A DNA stretch of 64,000 nucleotides from Flavobacterium rakeshii (GTDB taxonomy: Bacteria > Bacteroidota > Bacteroidia > Flavobacteriales > Flavobacteriaceae): the NCBI RefSeq assembly GCF_009741375.1, contig NZ_WOWP01000021.1, forward strand, positions 1 to 64,000. Direction: 5' to 3'. A program made the translations under genes and the position numbers. How positions within the stretch are numbered: position 1 is the first letter of the stretch; every line of letters starts with the position of its first letter. Shown here piece after piece: positions 43,180-51,419 of the stretch. The notes beneath the pieces were generated by a model. It saw nothing but the letters and a program-made list of their open reading frames with translations, searched no databases and was not told the DNA's origin.

Positions 43180-45012
43180 TTAGAGTTTTAAAGTGAAATA
43201 AAAATTAAAGTTTCTTCCGGGCATTTGCCTGCTGTCTACACTAACATAATCAGCATTCCAAACATTAAGCACCTGTGCTCCCAGTTTATAAATAGTCGTT
43301 TTTCCAAAAGTATATTCGGCACCAATATTACCTGTAGTGTAGGCGTCTAAATTATACCTTGAGTTGTTGTCAGATCGTGTAAATACCTCTCCGGTATATA
43401 AAAACTGGTAGTAAGCCGTTAGCCTTTTATATCCGTAAGATAATGCTCCCGATGCCTTGTGGTAAGGCACATATACAAGCTGATAACCGGTATCTTCGTT
43501 CTCACTGCGGGTATAACCATACACGACGGTAAGCCCCAGTTTGTGTGCATTAAATTCCCTGTTGTATTTAAACACTGTTTCTATACCATAGGTTTTAACC
43601 CTATCAGTATTTTGTGGTCGCCACACACTGCCTGTAGGGAGCCAGCGCAGCATATCCTTTAGTTTAATATAATAACCCGTTACGCTTAGGCTTGCATTTT
43701 TAATGGTAAACTCGTTACCTATTTCTCCCTGTATTGAACTTTCGGGTTTCAAATCGGTATTACCGCTACCCTGCCAGTACAAGTCCTGGAAGGTAGGTAT
43801 CCTGAAGTTTTTGGAACCGTTTACCCTTAGCAGGTAAAAATCGGAAAAACGGTATTTTGCTCCTGCCGAATACAAAAACGGACTCTCATAATTATTTGTA
43901 GCCTCTTTCCTTATACCCGCCTCATACATTAATTTATCAGTAACCGAATGACTAAACAATACACTTGCCGAACCTATATGCCTTTCGGCTCCTTCAAGGC
44001 TGGAACCATATCCTTTAGTTTGGGTAAAGTTCAATACCGAGTTCAGTTTCATCTTACTGTTAATCTGGAACAGCAAGTCGTACTTCCCTATTACGGATTC
44101 TGACTTTCCGTAGCTGTAATCTTCCGCATAAATATTATCAAAGTACTTGTACTTTTCACTCAGGTAAGCCGCCTTTAGTTTTGAGGTAAACCTGCCGTAA
44201 TAGCCTGTCCATTGCAGCATGTTCCTGGTATCAAAATTATCATACTTTGTTCTTGTTTCCGATGGGAATATTAGCGAGAAATGCCTCTCCCCCTCAAACA
44301 AATAGCTATAATAGGTAAGGACATTTTTTTGATTGATTTTATAACCCACAGTAGCCGAGGCACTGTTGTTATAATACTGCCCGTTAAGATTATGTCCGTC
44401 CTTACCTACGTAATCATAGTCGTTGTCAGAGCTGTTTCGGGTAAAGCTAAGTGATGCGCTAAACTTATCTGTAGCCATAGTTCCGGCATAATGCAGCCCC
44501 AGTGTATTAAAGCTGCCGTAGTTTGCCCTAAGCTCGTTAGTGAATTTTTCTTTATACTCAAGTTCGTTGTTCAGGTGAATACTCCCCCCTATGGCGCTAC
44601 TGCCATAAATAACACTTCCGCCCCCTGCCCTAACATCTATGGCATTAAAATCGCGGGTATTAATAACGTTAAAGTCGGTTTGCCCGTTTAACTGGGAGTT
44701 TATGTTTATACCGTTCCATATTACTGCGGTTTGCTGAGCAGTTGTCCCCCTGAATGACGGAGACGAAACCATACCCAGTCCGTTTTCCTTAAAGTAAATG
44801 GTGGTATTGTAGTTTAAAAATGAAGTAAGCGATGCCTGATTGATCCCTATAACCGAATCGTTTAGCACAAGCACCTGCTGTGTGTTAGAAAAATCACGCA
44901 ATTGCGTGTCTGATATTATCACTTCTTTCAAAGGGACAATAGTATCCTGCTGCGCCCATAACTGGTGGCACATTACAACGGCTAATACAAGAATGAGTCT
45001 GTTAAATGTCAT
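43180..45012 (-). CDS. btuB: TonB-dependent receptor, BtuB-like cobalamin transporter
   Basis: This 610-residue outer-membrane receptor imports cobalamin using TonB energy. It has a signal peptide (MTFNRLILVLAVVMCHQLWA-QQ), a probable TonB box near EVIISDT, and a plug domain (about 30-165) with SSPSFRGTTAQQTAVIWNGI and GGGSVIYGSSAIGGSIHL. The long beta-barrel ends in Phe-containing alternating residues (NFNFYFTLKL). I chose ATG 45012 because it gives a proper signal peptide; ATG 45057 adds 15 residues. The cobalamin riboswitch at 45061-45235 lies directly upstream, which specifies the substrate better than the protein sequence does. Confidence 0.92.
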   Translation of the reverse strand: MTFNRLILVLAVVMCHQLWAQQDTIVPLKEVIISDTQLRDFSNTQQVLVLNDSVIGINQASLTSFLNYNTTIYFKENGLGMVSSPSFRGTTAQQTAVIWNGININSQLNGQTDFNVINTRDFNAIDVRAGGGSVIYGSSAIGGSIHLNNELEYKEKFTNELRANYGSFNTLGLHYAGTMATDKFSASLSFTRNSSDNDYDYVGKDGHNLNGQYYNNSASATVGYKINQKNVLTYYSYLFEGERHFSLIFPSETRTKYDNFDTRNMLQWTGYYGRFTSKLKAAYLSEKYKYFDNIYAEDYSYGKSESVIGKYDLLFQINSKMKLNSVLNFTQTKGYGSSLEGAERHIGSASVLFSHSVTDKLMYEAGIRKEATNNYESPFLYSAGAKYRFSDFYLLRVNGSKNFRIPTFQDLYWQGSGNTDLKPESSIQGEIGNEFTIKNASLSVTGYYIKLKDMLRWLPTGSVWRPQNTDRVKTYGIETVFKYNREFNAHKLGLTVVYGYTRSENEDTGYQLVYVPYHKASGALSYGYKRLTAYYQFLYTGEVFTRSDNNSRYNLDAYTTGNIGAEYTFGKTTIYKLGAQVLNVWNADYVSVDSRQMPGRNFNFYFTLKL

Positions 45013-45060
45013 AATTTCCAGAACCTTTTTTCCCGAAGGTTCGATAATTGTTAACACTAA

Positions 45061-45235
45061 AGGCAGGTCTCCTGGCTTGCGTACTGTTGTTTACCTTCCC
45101 GCCTATACAGGCAGTGGCTCGCAGTTAACAACAGCCTCCCAAAAGGGATATAGCTTACAGTTGCGGGAACAGCTCAGGTATTACACCTGATTCCCTTTTA
45201 ATACAGTGTGCTGCCGGCACACTATAACCTAAAGT
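45061..45235 (-). ncRNA. Cobalamin (AdoCbl) riboswitch
   Basis: Read on the minus strand, the aptamer elements appear in order: AAAGGGAATCAGGTG, GAGCTGTTCCCGCAACTGTA (the B12-box-like core), AGCCACTG, GGCGGGAAGG and GCCAGGAGACCTGCC. A GC-rich hairpin (GTGTGCCGGCAGCACAC) sits at its 5' end. It begins a few bases after the -7 box at 45242-45249. Between the aptamer and the btuB ATG, GAACCTT pairs with AAGGTTC, a possible expression-platform stem near the start codon. It should shut off the btuB and btuG-like genes when cobalamin is plentiful. Confidence 0.93.
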
Positions 45236-45241
45236 TGGGTG

Positions 45242-45249
45242 CAAATATA
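45242..45249 (-). promoter_or_regulatory. -7 box of the riboswitch-btuB transcript
   Basis: CAAATATA on the plus strand reads TATATTTG on the minus strand, matching TAnnTTTG. The transcript would begin near 45236, just before the aptamer. No clear TTG is visible upstream. Confidence 0.55.
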
Positions 45250-45268
45250 GGATTAATATTGAAATTTA

Positions 45269-45276
45269 TACATTTG
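45269..45276 (+). promoter_or_regulatory. -7 box of the btuF-btuC-btuD operon
   Basis: TACATTTG matches TAnnTTTG and lies 20 bases before the btuF start, leaving a leader too short for a riboswitch. The importer therefore appears not to be under the cobalamin riboswitch that governs the divergent receptor. Confidence 0.5.
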
Positions 45277-45295
45277 CAGCAGCTTAATATTTGTT

Positions 45296-46435
45296 ATGAA
45301 AATCTTACACTACCCTATTTTCCTTTTTTTATTACTGGCGGTAACAGGCTGTAAAAAACAGGAAAAAGCACACGAAGAAACTACCGAAACCGTAGAGAAT
45401 TCAATAGTTTATGCCAAAGGACTGGAGCTGTACAAACACCACGGCTACACCATTGTAAAAGTGACTAACCCTTGGCCTAATGCTACCGAAAGCTTCACTT
45501 ATGTGATGCAGCAAAAAGATGCTGTTGTGCCCGATAGTCTTAAAAAATATACTACGGTACAGGTACCATTGCAGTCAATTGTGGTAACTTCAACAACACA
45601 TATACCGGCAATGGAAATGCTTGGTATGGAAAATACTTTGGTAGGTTACCCCGGTACGGATTTTATTTCAAGTGAAAAGACCAGAAAACGTATTGATACG
45701 GGACTGGTTAAAGACGTAGGTCAAAACGAAGGGCTTAATACCGAAATTATGATTGACCTCTCTCCCGATGCTGTTGTGGGCTTTAGTATAAGCAGTAACA
45801 ACAAATCCATGAACACCCTTAAAGACAGCGGACTAACCGTTTTATACAATGGTGACTGGACAGAGCAAAGCCCGCTGGGAAGAGCCGAATGGATTAAATT
45901 TTTCGGGGCACTTTACAGCAGGGAAAGAGAAGCCAATATTATTTTTAATCAGATCGTAAAAGATTATAACGAGGCTAAAAAAATAGCACAAAACACTACC
46001 GAAAAACCTACGGTTATGGCAGGAGCTATATTTCAGGATCAATGGAACCTGCCACAGGGAGGAAGCTGGGGAGCGCAGTTTTTAAAAGATGCCAATGCCG
46101 ATTATCTTTGGAAAGATACCGATGGAACCGGAAGCCTTAGCCTATCTTTTGAAACCGTACTGGATAAAGCCGAAAATGCCGAATACTGGATTGGACCAAA
46201 CAGTTATACATCGCTTACCCAAATGACAGAAAACAATCCGCATTACGGACAGTTTCAGTCGTTTAAAAACAAGAAGGTATACTCCTTTGGTACTAAAAGA
46301 GGACCTACGGGAGGATATGTATATTATGAACTTTCGGCAACAAGGCCCGATCTTGTTTTAAAAGATCTTATCAAGATATTTCATCCGGAACTGTTACCGG
46401 ATTACGAACTTTACTTTTTCGAAAAACTAAACTAA
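45296..46435 (+). CDS. btuF: ABC transporter substrate-binding lipoprotein, BtuF-like
   Basis: The 379-residue product is a lipoprotein (LLLAVTGC, Cys19) of the class III (BtuF/FecB) binding-protein fold. Two lobes are linked by a long helix. Lobe 1 includes SIVVTSTTHIPAMEMLGMEN and IMIDLSPDAVVGF; lobe 2 includes ANADYLWKDTDGTGSLSLSF. Substrate specificity for cobalamin is inferred from the divergent riboswitch-controlled btuB. The fold also includes siderophore-binding proteins. It is followed six bases later by the permease gene. Confidence 0.85.
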   Translation: MKILHYPIFLFLLLAVTGCKKQEKAHEETTETVENSIVYAKGLELYKHHGYTIVKVTNPWPNATESFTYVMQQKDAVVPDSLKKYTTVQVPLQSIVVTSTTHIPAMEMLGMENTLVGYPGTDFISSEKTRKRIDTGLVKDVGQNEGLNTEIMIDLSPDAVVGFSISSNNKSMNTLKDSGLTVLYNGDWTEQSPLGRAEWIKFFGALYSREREANIIFNQIVKDYNEAKKIAQNTTEKPTVMAGAIFQDQWNLPQGGSWGAQFLKDANADYLWKDTDGTGSLSLSFETVLDKAENAEYWIGPNSYTSLTQMTENNPHYGQFQSFKNKKVYSFGTKRGPTGGYVYYELSATRPDLVLKDLIKIFHPELLPDYELYFFEKLN

Positions 46436-46441
46436 ACCATT

Positions 46442-47473
46442 GTGCTGTACACCAAACGATATACACTGATTTTTATACTGCTGGGCATTAGCCTTGTGGC
46501 ACTGTTTCTCGTTAATATCAGTTTGGGATCGGTTAGTATTCCCCTTAAGGAAGTATTTAACAGCCTTATTGGCAAAGGTGCTTCAAAATCGGCATGGGAA
46601 TATATCATTATCAACTACAGGCTTCCTAAAGCTTTAACCGCCATTATTGTAGGCATGGGATTGTCAATAAGCGGATTGCTTATGCAAACGCTTTTCCGTA
46701 ATCCACTGGCAGGACCTAGTGTTTTAGGATTGAGTTCGGGAGCCAGCCTTATGGTAGCCATTGTTATTTTGGGCGCGGGGATTGTACCTGCCGTAGGTAC
46801 TTTTTTCTCATCATCATACGGACTCGTACTTGCCTCTACCTTTGGTAGTTTACTGGTATTACTGGCGGTATTGATAGTAGCACAAAGGCTAAAGGATACT
46901 ATGGCGATACTTATTGTAGGCTTAATGTTTGGGAGTTTTGCAGGGGCTATTGTAGGCGTGCTGTCTTACTTCAGTAATGCCGAACAACTACAAAAATACA
47001 CGTTTTGGGCACTGGGAAGTTTAGGTAACCTTTCATGGGAAAACATAACTATACTATGGGGTGCCAGCCTACTGGGACTTGCCATAGCCGTTACCTGTAT
47101 CAAACCGCTTAACGCTATGCTGCTTGGCGAACGCTATGCTAAAAGCCTGGGGATAAACTTTAGCCAAACACGTTTTATAATCATATTGGCAACCAGTATT
47201 ATTACAGGGTGTATTACCGCATTTACAGGCCCTATATCGTTTATAGGGATTGCAGTACCCCATATAGTGAAACTACTGTTTAAAACCAGTAGCCACTTAG
47301 TATTGTTTTGGGCAACACTGCTTGCAGGTGCTGCCATAATGCTTGTTTGTGATACGGTAACACAGTGGCCGGGAAGTAGTTTTGTACTGCCAATAAACGG
47401 TATCACATCTATAATTGGTGCGCCAATAGTGATATGGCTTTTGTTCAGGAAAAAGAAAGGGGTATTCAGTTAA
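46442..47473 (+). CDS. btuC: ABC transporter permease, BtuC/FecCD family
   Basis: The 343-residue inner-membrane protein has about ten helices and the family motifs RLPKALTAIIVGMGLSISGL, QTLFRNPLAGPSVLGLSSGA and GPISFIGIAVPHIVKLLF. It forms the translocation path of the importer, together with the preceding BtuF-like and following BtuD-like proteins. The start codon is GTG; there is no in-frame ATG nearby. Confidence 0.9.
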   Translation: MLYTKRYTLIFILLGISLVALFLVNISLGSVSIPLKEVFNSLIGKGASKSAWEYIIINYRLPKALTAIIVGMGLSISGLLMQTLFRNPLAGPSVLGLSSGASLMVAIVILGAGIVPAVGTFFSSSYGLVLASTFGSLLVLLAVLIVAQRLKDTMAILIVGLMFGSFAGAIVGVLSYFSNAEQLQKYTFWALGSLGNLSWENITILWGASLLGLAIAVTCIKPLNAMLLGERYAKSLGINFSQTRFIIILATSIITGCITAFTGPISFIGIAVPHIVKLLFKTSSHLVLFWATLLAGAAIMLVCDTVTQWPGSSFVLPINGITSIIGAPIVIWLLFRKKKGVFS

Positions 47474-47485
47474 AATAAAAAAGTG

Positions 47486-48265
47486 ATGGAAACAGTATTA
47501 GCTGCAAATAATCTTAGTATTGGTTACCCTGACAAAAAACAGGAAGCCGTTATTGCACAGCATATTAACCTTAACCTTAAAAAAGGCAGGCTTATCGCAT
47601 TGATAGGCGCAAACGGTATAGGTAAATCCACACTGTTACGCACTCTTACAGGGATTCAGACGCCTATTAAGGGGATTATTGAACTTAACGGAATTAACCT
47701 CACTCAGCACAACCCTAAAGAACTAGCACAAAACCTAAGCGTGGTACTTACCGAAAAACTTCCGCCAAGCAACCTTACGGTTTACGAACTGATTGCACTG
47801 GGCAGGCAGCCTTACACCAACTGGCTGGGTACACTTACCGAAGAAGATAAACTACAGGTAAGCAGAGCACTTCAGCTTACCCAACTGGAGCATCTTGCCA
47901 ACAAAAAATACTATGAAATAAGTGACGGACAGTTGCAAAGGGTACTTATTGCCCGTGCCCTGGCACAGGACACGCCTTTTATTGTACTGGACGAACCTAC
48001 CACTCACTTAGACCTACTGCATAAAGTGAGTCTGTTAAGGCTCCTGAAAAAGCTCACGCAGGAAACCGATAAATGCATACTTTACTCTACTCACGACCTC
48101 GACCTTGCCCTGCAGTTAAGCAGTGAAATTGTTGTTATGACACAGCAGGAAGTAATACAGGACTCCCCTGCTAATTTAATTAGCAACAAGGTTTTTGACA
48201 GGCTTTTTAATGACGACAGTATAACTTTTGATGCCGAAAAAGGCGGTTTTACCGTTAAGGAATAA
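47486..48265 (+). CDS. btuD: ABC transporter ATP-binding protein, BtuD-like
   Basis: The 259-residue ATPase has Walker A LIGANGIGKSTLLRTLTG, the Q-loop region LTEKLPPSNLTVYELIALG, a signature motif in the unusual form ISDGQLQRVLIARAL (canonical LSGGQ), and Walker B FIVLDEPTTHLDL with the H-loop STHDLDLA. It energises the BtuC-like permease. ATG 47486 is preceded directly by GTG 47483, which could also start translation. Confidence 0.9.
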   Translation: METVLAANNLSIGYPDKKQEAVIAQHINLNLKKGRLIALIGANGIGKSTLLRTLTGIQTPIKGIIELNGINLTQHNPKELAQNLSVVLTEKLPPSNLTVYELIALGRQPYTNWLGTLTEEDKLQVSRALQLTQLEHLANKKYYEISDGQLQRVLIARALAQDTPFIVLDEPTTHLDLLHKVSLLRLLKKLTQETDKCILYSTHDLDLALQLSSEIVVMTQQEVIQDSPANLISNKVFDRLFNDDSITFDAEKGGFTVKE

Positions 48266-48366
48266 AACAATTTGGGTTCGGCTTTTTCTTACGCATTTAA
48301 CAAAAGGTAAACACAGCACTCCCTTATTATTGTGTAACTTTACTGTAAACCAATACCTAAATAATC

Positions 48367-48627
48367 ATGGCTAATCAGTTTACAATAAGTTATCCGGGCG
48401 ACAAAACAAGCCTGCTTAACAAGATAAAAGGATCTATAGGCGACAAGGGTAACCTTGCCGGAGACGACCAGCACGGTAACTTTGAAGGCAGTACCCCACT
48501 TGGAAAATTCTCGGGTTCCTATAGCATAGACGGAGATGATATTACCATAACCATTGATAAAAAGCCTATGCTAATATCAAACAACAGAATACAGGAGGAG
48601 TTTGAAAAAGCCTTAAACGACAAGTAG
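48367..48627 (+). CDS. Conserved small hypothetical protein
   Basis: The 86-residue soluble protein (MANQFTISYPGDKTSLLNKI) has a glycine/aspartate-rich central part (GDDQHGNFEGSTPLGKFSGS) and a beta hairpin YSIDGDDITITIDKKP before a C-terminal helix. Similar short proteins are common in Bacteroidota, without an assigned function. It ends one base before the next gene, so the pair is likely co-transcribed. Confidence 0.65.
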   Translation: MANQFTISYPGDKTSLLNKIKGSIGDKGNLAGDDQHGNFEGSTPLGKFSGSYSIDGDDITITIDKKPMLISNNRIQEEFEKALNDK

Positions 48628-48628
48628 T

Positions 48629-49135
48629 ATGCATAAAGTTACCTTACTACTACTATTTATATGCACAACTGCAGGAGCACAACCTCCGGTAATGGAGGTA
48701 CATGCTAACGGCTTTGACCCTGTAGAGGTAAGTATTCCTTTTATGCAGGTTGAGTTATTTATGAAAGCAACAGATACATGGGCTTATGAATATAACCGAC
48801 TGAAAAGCCCCGTAGATGTTACTAACACAAGTGCAAACAGCATAACCATTAGGGCTTATAAAAAAAATGCTTTTTTTTACCGCAACCGTGGCGAAGCTTT
48901 CTATTACAAAATACGCTATACCATGACCATTACTTTTCATGGTAACGGCTATACTATTGACTTTAAAGTAGGTGATATTTATACTGACGGAGACGTACTG
49001 GTTAAGTATAAACTACCTGATTATTTTACCTCATCGGGTAAGCTTAAGGACGGTTATGAAATGCTGGATAAATCCCTGCAAAAAACAGTAAACGATATAG
49101 TAAACTCCCACTACGATTTTATTATAAAACAGTAG
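48629..49135 (+). CDS. Secreted hypothetical protein (possibly DUF4468-like)
   Basis: The 168-residue product has a signal peptide (MHKVTLLLLFICTTAGA-QP). The mature domain shows alternating strands and a C-terminal helix (VFDLYKNDTVNDIV-type, here LDKSLQKTVNDIVNSHYDFI), loosely reminiscent of the TBP-like fold of DUF4468. I am not certain of the family. It is adjacent to the small cytoplasmic protein at 48367. Confidence 0.6.
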   Translation: MHKVTLLLLFICTTAGAQPPVMEVHANGFDPVEVSIPFMQVELFMKATDTWAYEYNRLKSPVDVTNTSANSITIRAYKKNAFFYRNRGEAFYYKIRYTMTITFHGNGYTIDFKVGDIYTDGDVLVKYKLPDYFTSSGKLKDGYEMLDKSLQKTVNDIVNSHYDFIIKQ

Positions 49136-49216
49136 TAGCTAAGGCTTTGTTAAACCCTTTTGCTTTACGCTTTATTAGTGGTAATATTATAATACCAACC
49201 TAAAAACAGGAAAGCT

Positions 49217-49579
49217 ATGTCACAAGAAACAACAAACGACCATCAAAAAAACGAAGGCTTTAGCGGAGAAAACCTACCCGACAATTACAATCCCGGCAGC
49301 CGCTTTTTAAACCCTGAAACCGAGAAGGATGAAGAAGGCAACGAGGAGTTACAAAAACGTGCCCGAGATGTGAACGAAGGGAAAGCTGTACCGGTGAGCC
49401 AAAGCGACAAAACCGTGAACGATAAAGGTGAAGTGGTAGACAAAAACCGTGGTACCAAAAACGAAGCTGAAGATAAAGAAACTGCCGAGAACAGAGACTT
49501 TAATTCGGATATTGAAAAGAATCGTTATCCGGCATCACATCCCGAAAATAAAAGGGATCGCGGAAATACAGAACAATAA
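49217..49579 (+). CDS. Highly hydrophilic, probably disordered protein
   Basis: The 120-residue product is almost devoid of hydrophobic residues, rich in Glu, Asp, Lys, Asn and Arg, and lacks Cys and Trp. It has no domain. Its composition resembles hydrophilins or stress-induced disordered proteins (NEELQKRARDVNEGKAVPVS, PASHPENKRDRGN). It lies directly before the palindromic repeat at 49584, which may end its transcript. Confidence 0.55.
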   Translation: MSQETTNDHQKNEGFSGENLPDNYNPGSRFLNPETEKDEEGNEELQKRARDVNEGKAVPVSQSDKTVNDKGEVVDKNRGTKNEAEDKETAENRDFNSDIEKNRYPASHPENKRDRGNTEQ

Positions 49580-49583
49580 AAAA

Positions 49584-49687
49584 CTTGTCTCAAAAGTTCC
49601 ATTTCGAGCGCAACGGAGTGAAGTCGAGAAATCTATTAGAGATTTCTCCACAAGGTCGAAATGGAAAACAAACACTTTTGAGACAAG
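49584..49687. repeat. Palindromic interspersed repeat, copy 2
   Basis: The 13-base outer arms CTTGTCTCAAAAG (49584-49596) and CTTTTGAGACAAG (49675-49687) are exact inverse complements. Inside are TTCCATTTCGA/TCGAAATGGAA and a central hairpin GAGAAATCT-ATTAG-AGATTTCTC. The inner words are shared with the element at 5180-5286. Here the arms are turned inside out: the GAGATTTCTC words lie at the centre instead of the ends. It separates two convergent genes and could act as a bidirectional terminator. Confidence 0.75.
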
Positions 49688-49696
49688 CTACATTTT

Positions 49697-50233
49697 TTAA
49701 TCTTCTTCCTTAATAAACTGTATGTTGGCATGCAGGTGAATATCCTCCCCCAGTACAAGTCCGCCTGCTTCTGTAGTATCATTGGCATGGATATTAAAAT
49801 CGTTTCGGTTAATCTCTCCGCTAATATCAAATCCGGCTCTCATACTACCAAATCCGTCTCTGGCTTCTCCGCCAAACAAAACTTTGAATGTAATTTCCTT
49901 AGTAACATCCTTAACGGTAAGATTCCCTATTAAATCATACTTATCGCCATCTATATGGTTAAATGCTTTTGAAACGAACTGCATTTCAGGGTAGTAATCA
50001 GCATTAAAGAAGTCGGCCGACTTCAAATGCTCATCCCTTTGCTCATTATTGGTATCAACGCTGTACACATCGATAGCCAGTTTAAAGTCGGCATCGGTAA
50101 AATCATCTTTTCCGGCATGCATAGTACCCGAAAATAACCTGAAATGCCCTGTAACATTAGCAATAAGCAAATGTCTTATTTTAAACTGTATATCTGAATG
50201 AGCTAAATCAAGCGTCCATTTTGCTGTTTTCAT
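49697..50233 (-). CDS. YceI-family protein
   Basis: The 178-residue product has the YceI lipocalin-like beta-barrel pattern: WTLDLAHSDIQFKIRHLLIA, GHFRLFSGTMHAG, YDLIGNLTVKDVTKEITFKV and FDISGEINRNDFNIH. YceI proteins bind isoprenoid lipids. It lacks a signal peptide, so it is probably cytoplasmic, unlike the periplasmic E. coli YceI. Confidence 0.88.
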   Translation of the reverse strand: MKTAKWTLDLAHSDIQFKIRHLLIANVTGHFRLFSGTMHAGKDDFTDADFKLAIDVYSVDTNNEQRDEHLKSADFFNADYYPEMQFVSKAFNHIDGDKYDLIGNLTVKDVTKEITFKVLFGGEARDGFGSMRAGFDISGEINRNDFNIHANDTTEAGGLVLGEDIHLHANIQFIKEED

Positions 50234-50647
50234 AATTATATGTGCTTTAAAAAAATTGGTAAATAGTGATAAATGATGTTTTTATAAGTAATACCTTATA
50301 ATACACTACTAATTTACTCACTATTACAACCTGTTTTACACCTAACTGAGTGAATTGTTTGTTAAACTTTCCTTTATATATGCTAACTCCCAAAACGTTA
50401 ATTAGCTACTATTACTGCATTTAGGGGTTTTGTTAAAGCTTTTTATAACATTTTACATAAAAATGAGTGTTAATTAACTTCAATATCAGTGAGTTATAAC
50501 TGAACTTTGTATACATCAACATATAGGAACAAATTTGAGAGAAGAAGTTACTTAGTTGAAAAAGAATTTTTAAAAGGCGATGTGTAAAAGGAAAATCAAC
50601 CTGACAATTAAAATTAAAACCAGTATTAATGTTTAAATGTAAGTGTT
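50234..50647. other. 414-base AT-rich intergenic region
   Basis: No gene is visible. Near 50490-50510 lie a small palindrome AGTTATAACT and GAACTTTG, one mismatch from the -7 box, so the leader of the downstream gene may be about 130 bases long. The rest is AT-rich without evident structure. Confidence 0.4.
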
Positions 50648-50884
50648 ATGAGTACCGAAGAAAGCAACAACATCTACACGGGGCAAATGGGAAACAGACC
50701 AAGTGAACCTATAAGAGCCCGTGGTCGTAATGCCGACAGAAGTTATTACAAAGATGAAATGAACAGCGGGGCTTTTATTGCCCACAACATAAGCCAGGGA
50801 AGGGATGTACGTTCCAGAACCTATAACGAAGCCGAACAGACCTGGAAGGAGCAGCGAAATACCACTCCTGACAATAACCAATAA
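50648..50884 (+). CDS. Small hydrophilic hypothetical protein
   Basis: The 78-residue product (MSTEESNNIYTGQMGNRPSE) is polar and rich in Asn, Arg and Glu, with two Tyr-containing short motifs. It has no recognised domain and is probably disordered, like the protein at 49217. A terminator follows at 50959. The long AT-rich leader suggests it is regulated on its own. Confidence 0.5.
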   Translation: MSTEESNNIYTGQMGNRPSEPIRARGRNADRSYYKDEMNSGAFIAHNISQGRDVRSRTYNEAEQTWKEQRNTTPDNNQ

Positions 50885-50958
50885 TACACAGCCTGCAAGG
50901 GCTACAACATATAGGATAAGAGAGTTTTTTGTGTGGTTCTAAACTATCTATTTCGAAA

Positions 50959-50985
50959 GAAGCCTGCTAATAGCAGGCTTCTTTT
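50959..50985. terminator. Terminator
   Basis: GAAGCCTGCTA/TAGCAGGCTTC is a near-perfect palindrome followed by TTTTA. It lies between the convergent genes at 50648 and 50987. Confidence 0.85.
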
Positions 50986-50986
50986 A

Positions 50987-51418
50987 TTATACACGTTGAT
51001 TATCGGGTTTCCAGTGTTTTATGGATTGCTTTATCGCTTTAGGATCAAGGTTTTCGGCTATTGCCTTTTCCAGTAGTGCCGGCATTTCCTCATCGGGAGC
51101 AAAACGCAGGGCAAACAACTGCCCTTTGCTCAGCTTATCCTCATACGGTTCAAGGCGTTGCCCTGTAGTGGCAAAATAGCGGTAACGCAGTTCCTGCAGT
51201 ACAATCCTGTCCTGTAGCGTTAAGGCATAATGTTGCCTTAGCATAAATGATAACAGGGTAACCGATAAGAAAGCCAGAAACAGGAATATCCATATAAGCC
51301 TATTTTCGTTATCCAATGAGCGCCCCACACAAAACCCCATTACTAAAAGCATTACAGGGTAAAATATAAAGTGGTGTGGGGCATAATACCTTATATGGTT
51401 TTTAAAATTCTGTTCCAT
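50987..51418 (-). CDS. DUF6526 membrane protein
   Basis: The 143-residue product has two adjacent transmembrane helices (about 17-30 and 41-60) and then a cytoplasmic tail with YALTLQDRIVLQELRYRYFA and FALRFAPDEEMPALLEKAIA, characteristic of the DUF6526 family. Its function is unknown. It lies one base after the amidase gene, so the two are co-transcribed. Confidence 0.8.
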   Translation of the reverse strand: MEQNFKNHIRYYAPHHFIFYPVMLLVMGFCVGRSLDNENRLIWIFLFLAFLSVTLLSFMLRQHYALTLQDRIVLQELRYRYFATTGQRLEPYEDKLSKGQLFALRFAPDEEMPALLEKAIAENLDPKAIKQSIKHWKPDNQRV

Positions 51419-51419
51419 G

